A stretch of 64,000 bases of DNA from positions 12,160,576 to 12,224,575 of the forward strand of contig RSEF01000017.1 in NCBI GenBank assembly GCA_003993805.1, read 5' to 3'. Position 1 is the first letter of the stretch; every line of letters starts with the position of its first letter. A model generated the notes under the pieces. The model was not told the origin of the DNA and did not search any database. It was given only the letters and a program-made list of their open reading frames with translations. The DNA comes from Himantopus leucocephalus. Lineage: Eukaryota > Chordata > Aves > Charadriiformes > Recurvirostridae. Positions 40,110 to 50,100 of this stretch are shown one piece after another. Position numbers and translations under genes: made by a program.

Positions 40110-40554
40110 AAAATCNCAAATTAATTCTACATCGTGTCAGTAAACATCAGTGAAAGAGTCTTAGAAGACTTCAGTTACCACAACTGTTCTCTGCATTAGC
40201 ATCTCAGATCTGTATACTGTTCGCATATGATTGGTTTTGTTCCATTATATACACTTGTTACAGCACAAAATCTACATAACACTTAAAATCAGACCATCCT
40301 AAACTAATCAGGCCAGTCAGGAGATATAAAGAGACAGGACAAGCCACTCTGCAGTATTCAGAAGTTAAATATGAGTTCCCTTTCCACACTCACTTTTCCT
40401 AGAATGTTTACCTTTGCCAGAATCATTTAGATTGTCAACCTCTTTCAAAAAAAAAAAAAAAATTCCAAGTTACACACTAACAACATGTACTTTGTATTTT
40501 CAAAGATAATGTCACCCTTTCGATTTGCTTCTGCTCACAACTGTGAGGACAGCC

Positions 40555-40670
40555 TACTGGAATGAGCACAAGGCTTGGAATTCTAATCCAGACTACGCTA
40601 CTTGTTGCGTATGTGACCTCTAATAAAGTGTTTCACCTAACTTAGTCTCTGCATCTTTATAGCCTTTGTG
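40555..40670 (+). mobile_element. MIR/CORE-SINE-like element, old copy
   Basis: In order on the plus strand: GAGCACAAGGCTTGGA, AATCCAGACT, a GCTACTTGTTGCGTATGTGACC segment, CACCTAACTTAGTCTCTGCATC. This matches the order of MIR consensus blocks: GAGCACGGACTCTGGA, CAGACTGCC, CCACTTACTAGCTGTGTGACC, TTACTTAACCTCTCTGTGCCTC. It is strongly diverged. The identification rests on the remembered consensus and block order. Confidence 0.5.
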
Positions 40671-42540
40671 ATTCCCTCAGTTGTCTAGGGAATGCTGGTA
40701 ACATTCAAGAATACACGACAATATCTTAAATATTTCTATGAAAACCTCTGCAGGAAACACATATTATTTCCATCATATATATTTTAAAAAAATGTATTTC
40801 TATGCCAGTATTTTTTCCTGAGAAAGAGTAAAATTATTGTTAATTATTTTAACTTTCATTAAGGTAACTCTAATTCCAGACTGCTTTTGGCACAATTCAA
40901 GTCCCCATCTCTTATTGAGTACACTTGGAGATATAAATTCAATTTTCTTCCTTTTTATTCCATGAAGCCTAAAGACAGATATTAACTTTTTTTCCAAACC
41001 TCAGATGTTCTTTTCCTTGTTAAATTTATATCCTTGTACTGCAGCGCCAAAGCTCTTCCAATCCCCTGTATTCTAAATTAATCCATCAATCCCCTTTCCT
41101 CTGTGTTTTTGCCCTTGGCAAATCATTAGCCCAAGGGACAACTCAATATAAAAATTCAAGATTTCACTCAGACCACAGCTGAAAACATCTTTCCTCTGCC
41201 TCTGCGAAAGCCTTGCTATCTGAGATGCCATCTCTTGCAGATTTTTCTCTCCTTACTACACTTCCAGCTTCACTGCACAGCCACTTATTTTCACAGCTGC
41301 CCCTTCCCATTCCACTACCTCCTCCAGCAGCCTTCCTCTGAGCTATATTTGCACTGTGTCTCTATTCGCTGCAATCAATTTCAAATAAAAATGTTCTCAC
41401 ATTAAGTCCTTGGACCAGGCCTTGATTTTCTAGCTATTATCTTCTTGCCCCTTCTCAAGGCCTACACCAATATTTAAGGAGATTTAGCTAAGCTCGTTCA
41501 TTGCTTTGAAACCTCTCTATCCTAGACTTGAAAGCAGTAATTGAGATTCCTCAGATTTGTTTCTCCTTTCAATCCTTAAAAATCATGAGATAAAAGCTTG
41601 TTACAGAAGTAGAGCTATGTCTTACTGTTCAGAACTAGGGTGACACTTTAACCACACTCTTGCAAAGAAGTATACAAAATTTAAATTTGATTTGATAAAG
41701 CTGGACCTCTCACTATGTGTAAAGTTATTAATGCACACGTGTTTTCTACTTCTACTCTAATGCTGCAAATCGGTCTTATGAATGAAAGTTACTGTTTCAC
41801 TTCAGCACTGCAAATCTCCTGACCCTACTGCCTTTTGCCAAAGTTCCTCATAGCACAGCGTGTTGTATACTGATTATTTTGGCATAGAGCTCCCCAGTCA
41901 ACAGTCTTTCATCTTTACAGCCCGTATAAAATTAGTTTTGAAAAGAGTAAAAAGTGATACTAAATACGAGTACCGTGGACTTACATGTTGAAAGTTGAGT
42001 TTGAAAAGGCACTTAAACTAGAAAGCCTGGCAGAAATTTTGAAGCACTTATGTGAAGATGTTGGCCATTTGAATGTTGAAGCAAAACCATAAAGGTTATA
42101 CGCAACGCAAAGAAGAAAAAACCTACCAGACTCAACCTTCCCTCCTCGCACCTAAAGGTTTTGGCACGCTAGCACTTCTCTGAAGAGTTCAATGAACACC
42201 AGTATTTGGAGCTCTCTCTTCAACTTCACTGGAGTGCCCATCTGCTCTAGAACAGTCAGACGTCTGGGATTAGGAACAATTATCGCAGGGCAGTTGAAAG
42301 CTAACCTGAACCCACTTGTCTTGAGAGAAAGATGGAGACCATTGAACGCTGTATCCCTTGCGAAGCCCGACCTGCCCAAACACACCACAAAGCTGCCTGG
42401 ATTTTAGTGTTCTCTGACGACCACTGAGGATTCCATATGGAGAGCAACTACTCACATGGAAACACTACTTCGCAGCCCAATTGAGGAAACTGCTCTCTTT
42501 CTGCACTGCTTTAGATTTTGCACTGGGATCTCAAATCCAT
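40671..42540. other. Non-coding stretch upstream of the CpG island
   Basis: No supported gene. The plus strand around 41.0-41.4 kb is visibly C-rich and G-poor. Overlapping frames on both strands at 42152-42407 look protein-like by composition but have no good splice sites. The base composition climbs into the CpG island from about 42.54 kb. Confidence 0.45.
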
Positions 42541-42948
42541 CGAGGACGTGCACTGCCCGGGTGAGGGGTGCCAGGGCCCTGCCTCAACCTCACCCCCGCC
42601 TTCGCCCCCTCCCCTCAGCCTTGCCCCATCCCTCCCCCTGGCCCGCGGGCTGCTCTCGGGCCCAGCGGCCGGGCCCTGTCAGCGGCCGCCACCTCCCTGT
42701 CCCTCAGCGGCGGGGACGGGTCTGCCTGTGGTGACTATTTACACTCGGAGCCCTGGGCCGCTGCAAGCGGGGCCGGCTGACGGTGAAACCGCACGCCCAG
42801 TCTCCGCCGAGGTACCCCGGCGCGGGGGCGGCGGCTCCTCCCCGCCCTGAGCGGAGATGGGGCAGGGACGATCCTCCTCACACACACCTGCCTCCCGCCG
42901 CGCCCCGCCGCCCCTCAGCCGGGGATGGGGAGGACCCTACCGCGCCGC

Positions 42949-43362
42949 TTACGCACTCTGCGCCCGATACGCTAGCACCCACGGCATTAGCGCAACGGGA
43001 GCCCTCTCAGGTGCAGCGCCCGCGTTGACGACATTACGCAGAATTCGTAAGAAACACTAACCTCTTTGAGGGGCTTTACGTAAGTGGCGTTCCTAGGTGC
43101 GGGCTTGGCCGCTCCTAACCCACGTAGCTGCAGGAGCTCTCCGAACTGCAGAGAGCCCTCTCCCCGGGCGGCGGGTGGGATTACGCAGTTTACGCAAGGA
43201 GTAGCGGCCCCAGGTAGGAAACCGGCCGGGCCGAGCCGAGAAGCCTTACGTCAATTCCGTAAGGCTGCGCCGGCCTGGCCGCGAGGAGGGAGGAAACGGC
43301 TGATTCCGCGCCGCTACGGAATTGGCGCGGCGGCCCGGCATCCCCCTACGCAGTTGGCGTAA
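42949..43362. promoter_or_regulatory. Seven spaced bipartite sites, YTACG-N7-CG, mostly palindromic
   Basis: Seven 17-bp sites share (T/C)TACG, exactly seven bases, then CG: 42949 TTACGCACTCTGCGCCC; 43034 TTACGCAGAATTCGTAA; 43076 TTACGTAAGTGGCGTTC; 43181 TTACGCAGTTTACGCAA; 43246 TTACGTCAATTCCGTAA; 43314 CTACGGAATTGGCGCGG; 43346 CTACGCAGTTGGCGTAA. Three (43034, 43246, 43346) end in full CGTAA. The one at 43246 extends to 8-bp arms, GCCTTACG and CGTAAGGC. Spacing between sites is irregular (32-105 bp), so this is not a simple tandem repeat. A dimeric or bipartite DNA-binding protein site is the simplest reading. The half-site resembles bZIP (TTACGTAA) or GMEB-type TACGT cores. The factor is not identified. 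Confidence 0.6.
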
Positions 43363-43381
43363 GGCTCTCTCTCAGGTGCAG
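43004..43381 (+). repeat. Direct 13-bp repeats flanking most of the bipartite-site cluster
   Basis: CTCTCAGGTGCAG occurs at 43004-43016 and again at 43369-43381, enclosing six of the seven YTACG-N7-CG sites. The second copy lies 6 bp after the last site and the first lies 17 bp before the second site. Both contain CAG|GTGCAG, which could also act as weak plus-strand splice donors. Confidence 0.6.
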
Positions 43382-43557
43382 GGAGGGGGCGGGCTCACGT
43401 TGCCCGGCAGCCCCAGCCTATGGGGGCGCGGGGCGCTGTCACGTGCCGGAGCCCCGCTCGCCGCTGCGGAGCCGGAGGAGCCGGACGGGGCCACGGAGCC
43501 GGGACGGGGCCGGGAGGGCTGCGCCGGGGCCGGCGGCGAGCGGGGTGAGGCGGGCGA

Positions 43558-43657
43558 NNNNNNNNNNNNNNNNNNNNNNNNNNNNNNNNNNNNNNNNNNN
43601 NNNNNNNNNNNNNNNNNNNNNNNNNNNNNNNNNNNNNNNNNNNNNNNNNNNNNNNNN
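43558..43657. other. Assembly gap, 100 N
   Basis: Exactly 100 undetermined bases, the conventional placeholder for a gap of unknown size. It sits in the most GC-rich part of the promoter, where sequencing drop-out is common in bird genomes. Any first exon or transcription start inside it is lost. Isolated N also occur at 31292, 40116, 43999, 44390, 56349 and 62726, mostly next to homopolymers. Confidence 0.98.
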
Positions 43658-43823
43658 GGCGGGAGTGGGGGGGGTGTGTGTGAGGAGGGGTCTCCGCGCC
43701 CTGAGGGGCCGCCAGCCGGCGGGCGGGGGCGGCGATGAGGGGCTGGGCGCCGCGGGGCGCGCAGGCGGCCGCCCTGCCCTTCCCTTCGCTTCGCTTCCCT
43801 TCCGCCGGCTGCGCGGCGCGTAC

Positions 43824-43960
43824 CTGTCCGCGGGCGCGCAGGTGGCTGTGGGGGGGCGGGCTGGAGCTGCGGCCGGGTCCGGACGGGGCGGGGTGCGGAA
43901 CTCGGCCGGTGGTTCCCCGGGCAGGGCGAGCGGTCCCGGCCGTGACAGCCCGCCATCGCC
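43824..43960 (-). other. Possible non-coding first exon of a minus-strand gene
   Basis: On the minus strand GGACAG|GTACGC forms a good donor (donor bases 43823-43818) inside the CpG island, less than 220 bp from the plus-strand start codon. A start site somewhere between it and about 43960 would give a short leader exon and a head-to-head promoter. Its likely partner is the signal-peptide exon at 10518-10622, which has an acceptor. This is inference from splice signals only; the upstream boundary is a guess. Confidence 0.15.
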
Positions 43961-43980
43961 CGCCCAGGTGCCGTGAGGGG

Positions 43981-43999
43981 AGTGGGGGGGGGGGGGGGN
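43981..43999 (+). repeat. G homopolymer run with an unresolved base
   Basis: AGT is followed by about 15 G ending in an N at 43999, about 40 bp upstream of the plus-strand ATG. Such a run can form G-quadruplex structure and is hard to sequence, so its length is uncertain. Confidence 0.7.
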
Positions 44000-44038
44000 G
44001 ATCCGCGGCGGGGTCCCCGGGCGGGCTGCGCGGCAGCC

Positions 44039-44125
44039 ATGGCTCCCCGGCCGAAGTTTGCCCTGGCCGGGCCGTGGCGGCGCATCGCCCGGCCCGCCCC
44101 GCCGGTGGCAGCGGCGGTGCTCTCG
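44039..44125 (+). CDS. First coding exon of a plus-strand CpG-island gene, unidentified
   Basis: ATG at 44039 sits in an excellent Kozak context (GGCAGCCATGG). The frame runs 29 codons to a consensus donor, CTCTCG|GTAAGC (donor from 44126), leaving in phase 0. The peptide begins MAPRPKFALAGPWRRIARP and ends in PPVAAAVLS. It has five Arg/Lys (positions 4, 6, 14, 15, 18), no acidic residue, and an Ala/Val-rich end. That composition fits a mitochondrial presequence or the cytosolic tail in front of a membrane anchor; both are inference. Promoter type (TATA-less CpG island), start context and donor together make this the best-supported coding exon in the window. I do not recognise the protein. 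The following >18 kb would be its first intron, which is long but normal for vertebrates. Confidence 0.6.
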
Positions 44126-47100
44126 GTAAGCGGCTGCGGCGCCGGCCGCGGGGGGAGCCGCGTCCCTCTGGTACCTCTACAGGCTCCCGGGGCTTGAGGA
44201 AAATACCGTCAGCGCTTTGGTTCGTGGGTTGGGTTTGTTTTGTTTTGTTTTCTCTTTCATTCTGGGTTTGCTTTGCACCGGATTTTGTTAATCATTAACC
44301 CACTAATTTTTCTGGAAGTGAGAACTTCAAAAGGGATAATCGGGGCGGGGGGTGTCATGTGCGAGCTATTGAGAGGAGCAAAACTTGAGNTCCAGCTAAA
44401 TGTCTTATTATTTATTTACATGGCTCTGAAAATGGTGCCGTGTGATTTACAGAAAGTAAGAAGAAAATGTTCTGCTCCAGAAAGCGCGTTCCGAGTAGCT
44501 CATGCACAGAACACAGTAGTACAAAAAATTTATAAAATGAGGGGTCCTGGACATGTCTCTGGTGTTTTTTTTTTTTCTTTCTTTCTTTAGCTATATACTA
44601 TGGTTTCTTAACATTTTTAAAAAATTATCATACTCTTTCCTGAAAACTTAGAAATTCTAAATGTGGCTAAAGTAAAGAAAGGCTTCAGTGGGCATTGTTG
44701 TCAGAACATAAGGTATTTCAAATCCCCCATTCCAAAAAATGTTTGCACAACTTTAAGTTAAATTAAAATAGCTGTGTGTTCCAGTGAGCATTTGAAACCT
44801 GGCCTTCTAGGGTAAAGACAGAAAATTAAAATAATTTCCTTCATTCATGCAGAATAATTTAACATCCTTGGAAAGAATGGAGAAGGAAGGACTGTTTGCT
44901 AAACTTGGTCTTATTTTATTTTTAAAGATACGGCAACCATTTTTTAGAGACCCAAAGGAAGCAGAGGGAGCCTGATGTTTGCAGGAAGGAAGGAAGAAGG
45001 AAAAGTGTGGTCTGTACTTGGAGGGGAGGCCTTAAAAACAAAACTTTTGGAATGGGAAGGGAGGAAGGCCTGACAGCGTCTCTGTAGAGGTTGTATTGCT
45101 GTATTCTTTTATTTGCACAAGGTTATTGCTCAGTCTCTGAAAAGCAAAAGTGTTTTCCAAGAATTTAAATAGTCCACCTCTTAGATGGGCCATCAGAAAT
45201 TTGTAAAAGCCGGGTTGTAGTTACCTCCTGCCAGTGTAGAGAGGAAGAAGAAATCCATTTCAGCAGGCTGTGGCTGGCTGTAGCTTCTACTAAATTCCTG
45301 GTCGTTTTTAGGAAGTTGGACTTGCCTCTCGAAGTTCTTGGCATGTGTCATCTTCTTCTTTCTGGAACTTTCCAATCATTTTCCTCTGCTTCATGTTGGT
45401 GTAGAATGAAGGGAGATATGGGGAAAAGAGTGGGGTAAAGGTTGCAAATAGTGAGGTTTTAATATTTTCAGTTTTCTGTTTCTCAGAATCTTGTCATTGA
45501 TGGTGCAAGTCTAGTGCTGCTTTGGCATTTCTAGTAGAATGTTTATTCCTTGCTAATTTTCATATTCCTGTTTTTATAAAGGGGTTTTATTTGCATAGAC
45601 TGTTAATCCAAACTAACTATTATTGAACTATTGACAATATTGTCATCTCTCCATAAAGAAGATGCTGATGAAGTGCCAGTTCTTGCTTCAAGTGGTAGAT
45701 AGGCTAAACATGAGGTAGAAATCTAGGACTTAATTTCTTGGAGAACTGGAGATGGAATCTATCTAGAAATACTCGTGTGTTTGGGGCTAGGGGAAGTCCC
45801 AGGTGATAACTGGTATGAACGTTGCTGAAAAAGTGACTGAATCCAGCCTCATGGTTTGTCCTAGAAGAAGGAATTTCAGACACAATTGATTTCATACCAA
45901 AGGTTTGGAAGCAAATGAGAAGAAAGAGTGAACAAATGGAAGGATGTCACAGAAGATGTCAAAGGGCATGCCATGCCTAAACATGAGAGGAGTAGTTTAA
46001 ATTCTGGTGGATATGCAGATTTCGGTCACCCTTGTTTGTGACTTGTAAGCAGTTTTTTCTATGGATGTTCACTCAGTAAGGTTGCAGAGCTCTCTTCTTA
46101 TGAAGCCCCTCTGTCAACATTCCTCAAAGGCCTGTGGGTGAACTGAGATATTTAATTATTTTTGAACTGTGAAATCCTGTTTGGAAATAAAAAATATGAA
46201 ATAAAAAAGTAGTCTAAGAAGCTGCTTCATGTTGTGAAAAACCTCACTGTAGAATCATAAAAGCTGCACTTCTTCCACGTTGCTTTGGAAGCAGCTGAAC
46301 TTTGTAACTTGGCATGTAAATAGAGCTCTTTGAAGAGCATGTCCATGACTGGAAAGAAGGAAATACCCTGGCCGGTTAGCAAGCTTTTGAGCGTGTAAAA
46401 AGCCACTGTGAGCACGCTTGTCAAATATAGAAGAGAAATTTGCAGTCTTGTCCTTGGTTGTGGTGATGTACATACACCTATAAGTGGCCAACGTGTCCAA
46501 GTACAAATACAAAACAGTTAAAAAGTGGCAGTTTGTGTATTTCCGTAGACTGGGCTGGGTGAGGGAGAGTACTCGGGGCAGGTGAGAGGAAGGTACCTGG
46601 GAATGTGTTGGCCGTCAGAGAGAGATGCTGGGCGAGTGAGAATGCAGAGCTTCAGTCTACACCTTGCTAGGCTAACTTTTAGCTCTTGGCAAGTTAGGAT
46701 TTGTGGTAAGTTTAGCGATGCCAACAGAGCATTTTGATTTCTGTAACTGACTTTGTATTGAGGTTGGGGGAGGGATGACTTCTCTGTTCTAACAACATAC
46801 ACACGAGGAGCACTTGGCTGATGTAGCGTCCTGGATTTGCTATAAACTGAGCAATATTGGCAAGTAAAGATTGCTTTACTGCTGTATATGCTGCAGTGAT
46901 GAAATCAAAAGGAAAATTCCTGTTTAAAGCAAAACGAAAAACAGTTACAGATTTAAATAGCAGAAAAATGCAAGTCTCAAACATTTCTCTAGAAATCATA
47001 GTTTGAGTACATTTGTTGTACTTGCAGTGTGATTTGACAAATAGAAACTTTGTACTTCATATTTAAGGAAACAGAAGCCTAAGCTGCCCTACCTGAAAAT

Positions 47101-50100
47101 ATTTGCTTATATTTTTAATTAAAAATTGAAATTGATCCAAGCTACAAGACCACAGACAATATTTTTTCAGTTGTACTTCTGCATTTCTTCACACTTTTGT
47201 AGTTTTTCCTTCTTACGTGCAAGTCTTTCAGTGAGCAATGATGACAGAAAACATAGTGGCACGTACGCCATGTCAGCTCAGAGAAATAGTGTTTCTGTTC
47301 AACTTTTTTGAAAGTCTTAATTCATGTCCCTTTAAGAAAAAGCACGTGTAGGGATTCTTATGGATGCTATGAGTGAGTTAACATAAACTTCTTGCACTTT
47401 GGATTTTTGGGCTTTATTTTGTAGCTAAATGTCCTTATGTTTCTAGTCCTCTTACTCTAAACATCATGGAATGGAAGAGGAATTCTTGGACCCCGCTCCA
47501 TGTTGATCTGTTGCCTTGTATTTGTACTTTTGCTTTGCAATGCATATACTGACCTTTCTGTTAATGTCCTGTGCAGTATAGGAATGTAGACAAGGTGCTG
47601 GTTATAGGAGAAGCGTAAGAAAAAATTCAGGGCATGTAATTTGTTCTGCTGTTACTGAAAGGTATGTAAAGCATGGTATTGGGCTGCTCTGTCCTTCCTT
47701 CTTTGCTGGCTAAAACCAAGAACTCTGAGCCTAATCCAGTGTGTGGATTTTCTATGCAGCTGAGCGGGGCGGCTGTATTACTGGGCCACCTGCACATTTG
47801 CTGATTGGCTTCTCAAGCAGTAAAGGCCATGGATTATTAAAACCCATGCCCTTGTTGTTTTTTCATTGATTTTTCTATAACTATGCAAAACTGTAACTCT
47901 TATGTGGTAAAATATTTTCGTAACATGCTGGTAAATTAAAGGTATAAATGGATGTTGAAGAGAAATAGTCTTATGAAATCCTATCGCTAACTCATTTTAG
48001 GGGATCACGGAAACTTAAATGATCCTGCCACATGGGCTGATTTAAACTAGTTCTCTTGTATTGTGGTTTGGCATACTATTTAAGAGCCTCAAGATGCTAC
48101 TTGTGATTGACATAACAAAATGTAAATTATATGCTGTTTTACTAGGCTCTAATTTATCTGTCGTAAGGTTTGTGTACCAATAGTACTAAGCTCTTCTTAC
48201 AGTAATGTTTCTCTTTCATGTAATGTCTACATAGGGGAATTAAATTACTCTTAATTGTACGCTTAAAAATAAAATAAAATTGGGGTGTGTCTGGCTAGCA
48301 CAGAAAATTAGATTTTGCTGCTTCTTGTTCTTTTTGTGCATTTACTTTAAATTGACTTTATTGAAAAATTAAATGTTTGAATATCTGGTTGGGAAGAACA
48401 CTCTTACTAGTGGCTAATCATGAGATGTCACAGAACTTGAAGGAATCTTAGAAAACAGAATCGAGACCTTAACCTTTGATGTAGTTAGTGCTGAAAAAGT
48501 GAAACAATGATTGAAGCAGAACTTGGCATTTGGCTTGACAATGATGTCTATGGTGAGAAACTGACGTTGCCTCTTAGAAATTGCCCCATAGTAGGAGCGG
48601 AAAAGGACAAGCTGATTTTCGAGGCCTTTACTTCTCTGATTCTTGGGAGGGGACATGCTTTCACTAAACACATTTCTTGTTTGACTTGTATTACAGCAAA
48701 TTTGCGTGTTAGCATAGTGTTTTAAGTATTGGGCCCTAAAGCAGCTTTAATGTTCCCTGAGATACAAGTATGATGATACATGTGGAAATGTTTCTCCCAA
48801 GCTATGGGGTTAATTCAGTTGATTATGACCCTAAACAAAATCTTCCCTTAATCCTAGTTCTCTGCTGGCAGTACCTGCCTTCCTGGAAAAGCATAAACAG
48901 ACTGCAGGTGTGTGTGGAGCCTCTATGAAGCTGGCTTGGAAACAAGTATTGTGGGTTTCTAGAAATGAGCTTTGGCGAAGCAGTCACTGTAGAGGCTGAG
49001 GAGACTTGAGGCTCGGGAGCAGGATCATCTTGGGCATGCGACACTGCTGACCACCTCCAGTGAGATTTTGCCACAAAATGGTTTGTCCTAGTGCCAATGA
49101 TACTGTGAAACCGATACACCTTTTTTAGTCTGTATTTTAAAGGGGGTGGAGCAGGTCCTGTAACAGTGGATTAAGATAAGTCCTGGTTAATCTTGGAGGA
49201 GGCATAAAAAATTTCATTACTTGTTGCAGGGCACTGGGTGGCTCTGGGTTGTGTTGTGGTGTAGCAGCCAAAGGCTTGTTACCATGAGCCTATTTAACCC
49301 TTTCTATAAATGTGATACCCCCTCTTGAATGTCCTCATATTTGCTCTTTAAAAAGATTGTATAAAATTGAGCAAAGAAATAAGCCAGCATGCTGCACTCC
49401 ACTGAATTTAGTTGCCATTGTTGAAATAGGTGACGGTCTTAAAATTGCTAGCTGGTATATACCTGAATAAAGAAGGTATTTAACTTAAATGGTCGTTTTA
49501 CAGCCTGCTTAGCAAGGCATTGAATGGTTGTACTAAACCTATCGCATGGAGACTGGGTGGAAGCCTACAGTTAAGACAGTACAAATCAGTTCATTTAAAA
49601 AAACAAATTACAGCTTGTATTAAAAAGGGGGGTGGGGGAAGGCATTTGAGTTCTCTGTTCTATGGGAGTCAACTGTCAAACGTGAAGCTGTACTGTGTTT
49701 CTGTTAGTGTGTAGCATGATCATAAAGGCTCCAACGGTGTAACCATATGTAGATAAGATGAATGGGTTTGGGTTGCGGATGTTTTTGTTAACCATAGAAA
49801 CAAATAATACATTATCACGGGATCTGAAAGTGCTGACTAATGTGTGTTAACGTTTAATCAATTTTAGAGTTGAATTTGAATAACAGCTATTTATGTGGTG
49901 TTAATTACCTGGTCTTGGGCATGGCAAGGACCTGGTGAGAAGGGCAGTCTGGCCGTGGTGCTTCTGCGGCTCAGGGTGGTGGGGAGTGGTAGCAGTCAGC
50001 ACAGGCTGCGTGGCTGGTTTTTCTGGCTATGCTGTGAGGAAGCTGTGTGATGTTCTGATAGGTGTGTAACTGATGCTGAATCTGGGTGAAGACATCATTT

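Larger units (their letters stand above)
42540..44200. promoter_or_regulatory. CpG island promoter
   Basis: About 1.65 kb of very GC-rich DNA dense in CpG, against an AT-rich, CpG-depleted background. It includes GC-box-like GGGGCGGG and CCGCCC strings. There is no TATA box in front of the plus-strand start codon at 44039, as is usual for such promoters. A 100-N gap (43558-43657) and a G run ending in an N (43999) fall inside it, so start sites may be missing. The length and the possible exons on both strands fit a bidirectional promoter. The long open frames here (for example minus 43372-44085) are what GC-rich DNA gives by chance and cross the gap. Confidence 0.9.

Noticed and set aside
43372..44085. 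237-codon minus-strand frame across the CpG island
   Set aside because: It crosses the 100-N gap, so part of its length is undefined. The sequence is Pro/Arg/Ala-rich as expected for any frame in GC-rich DNA, and it has no known domain.
43322..44298. Overlapping plus-strand frames of 138, 177 and 187 codons in the CpG island
   Set aside because: Several frames are open at once through the gap and low-complexity GC sequence; only the frame with the Kozak ATG at 44039 and the GTAAGC donor has independent support.
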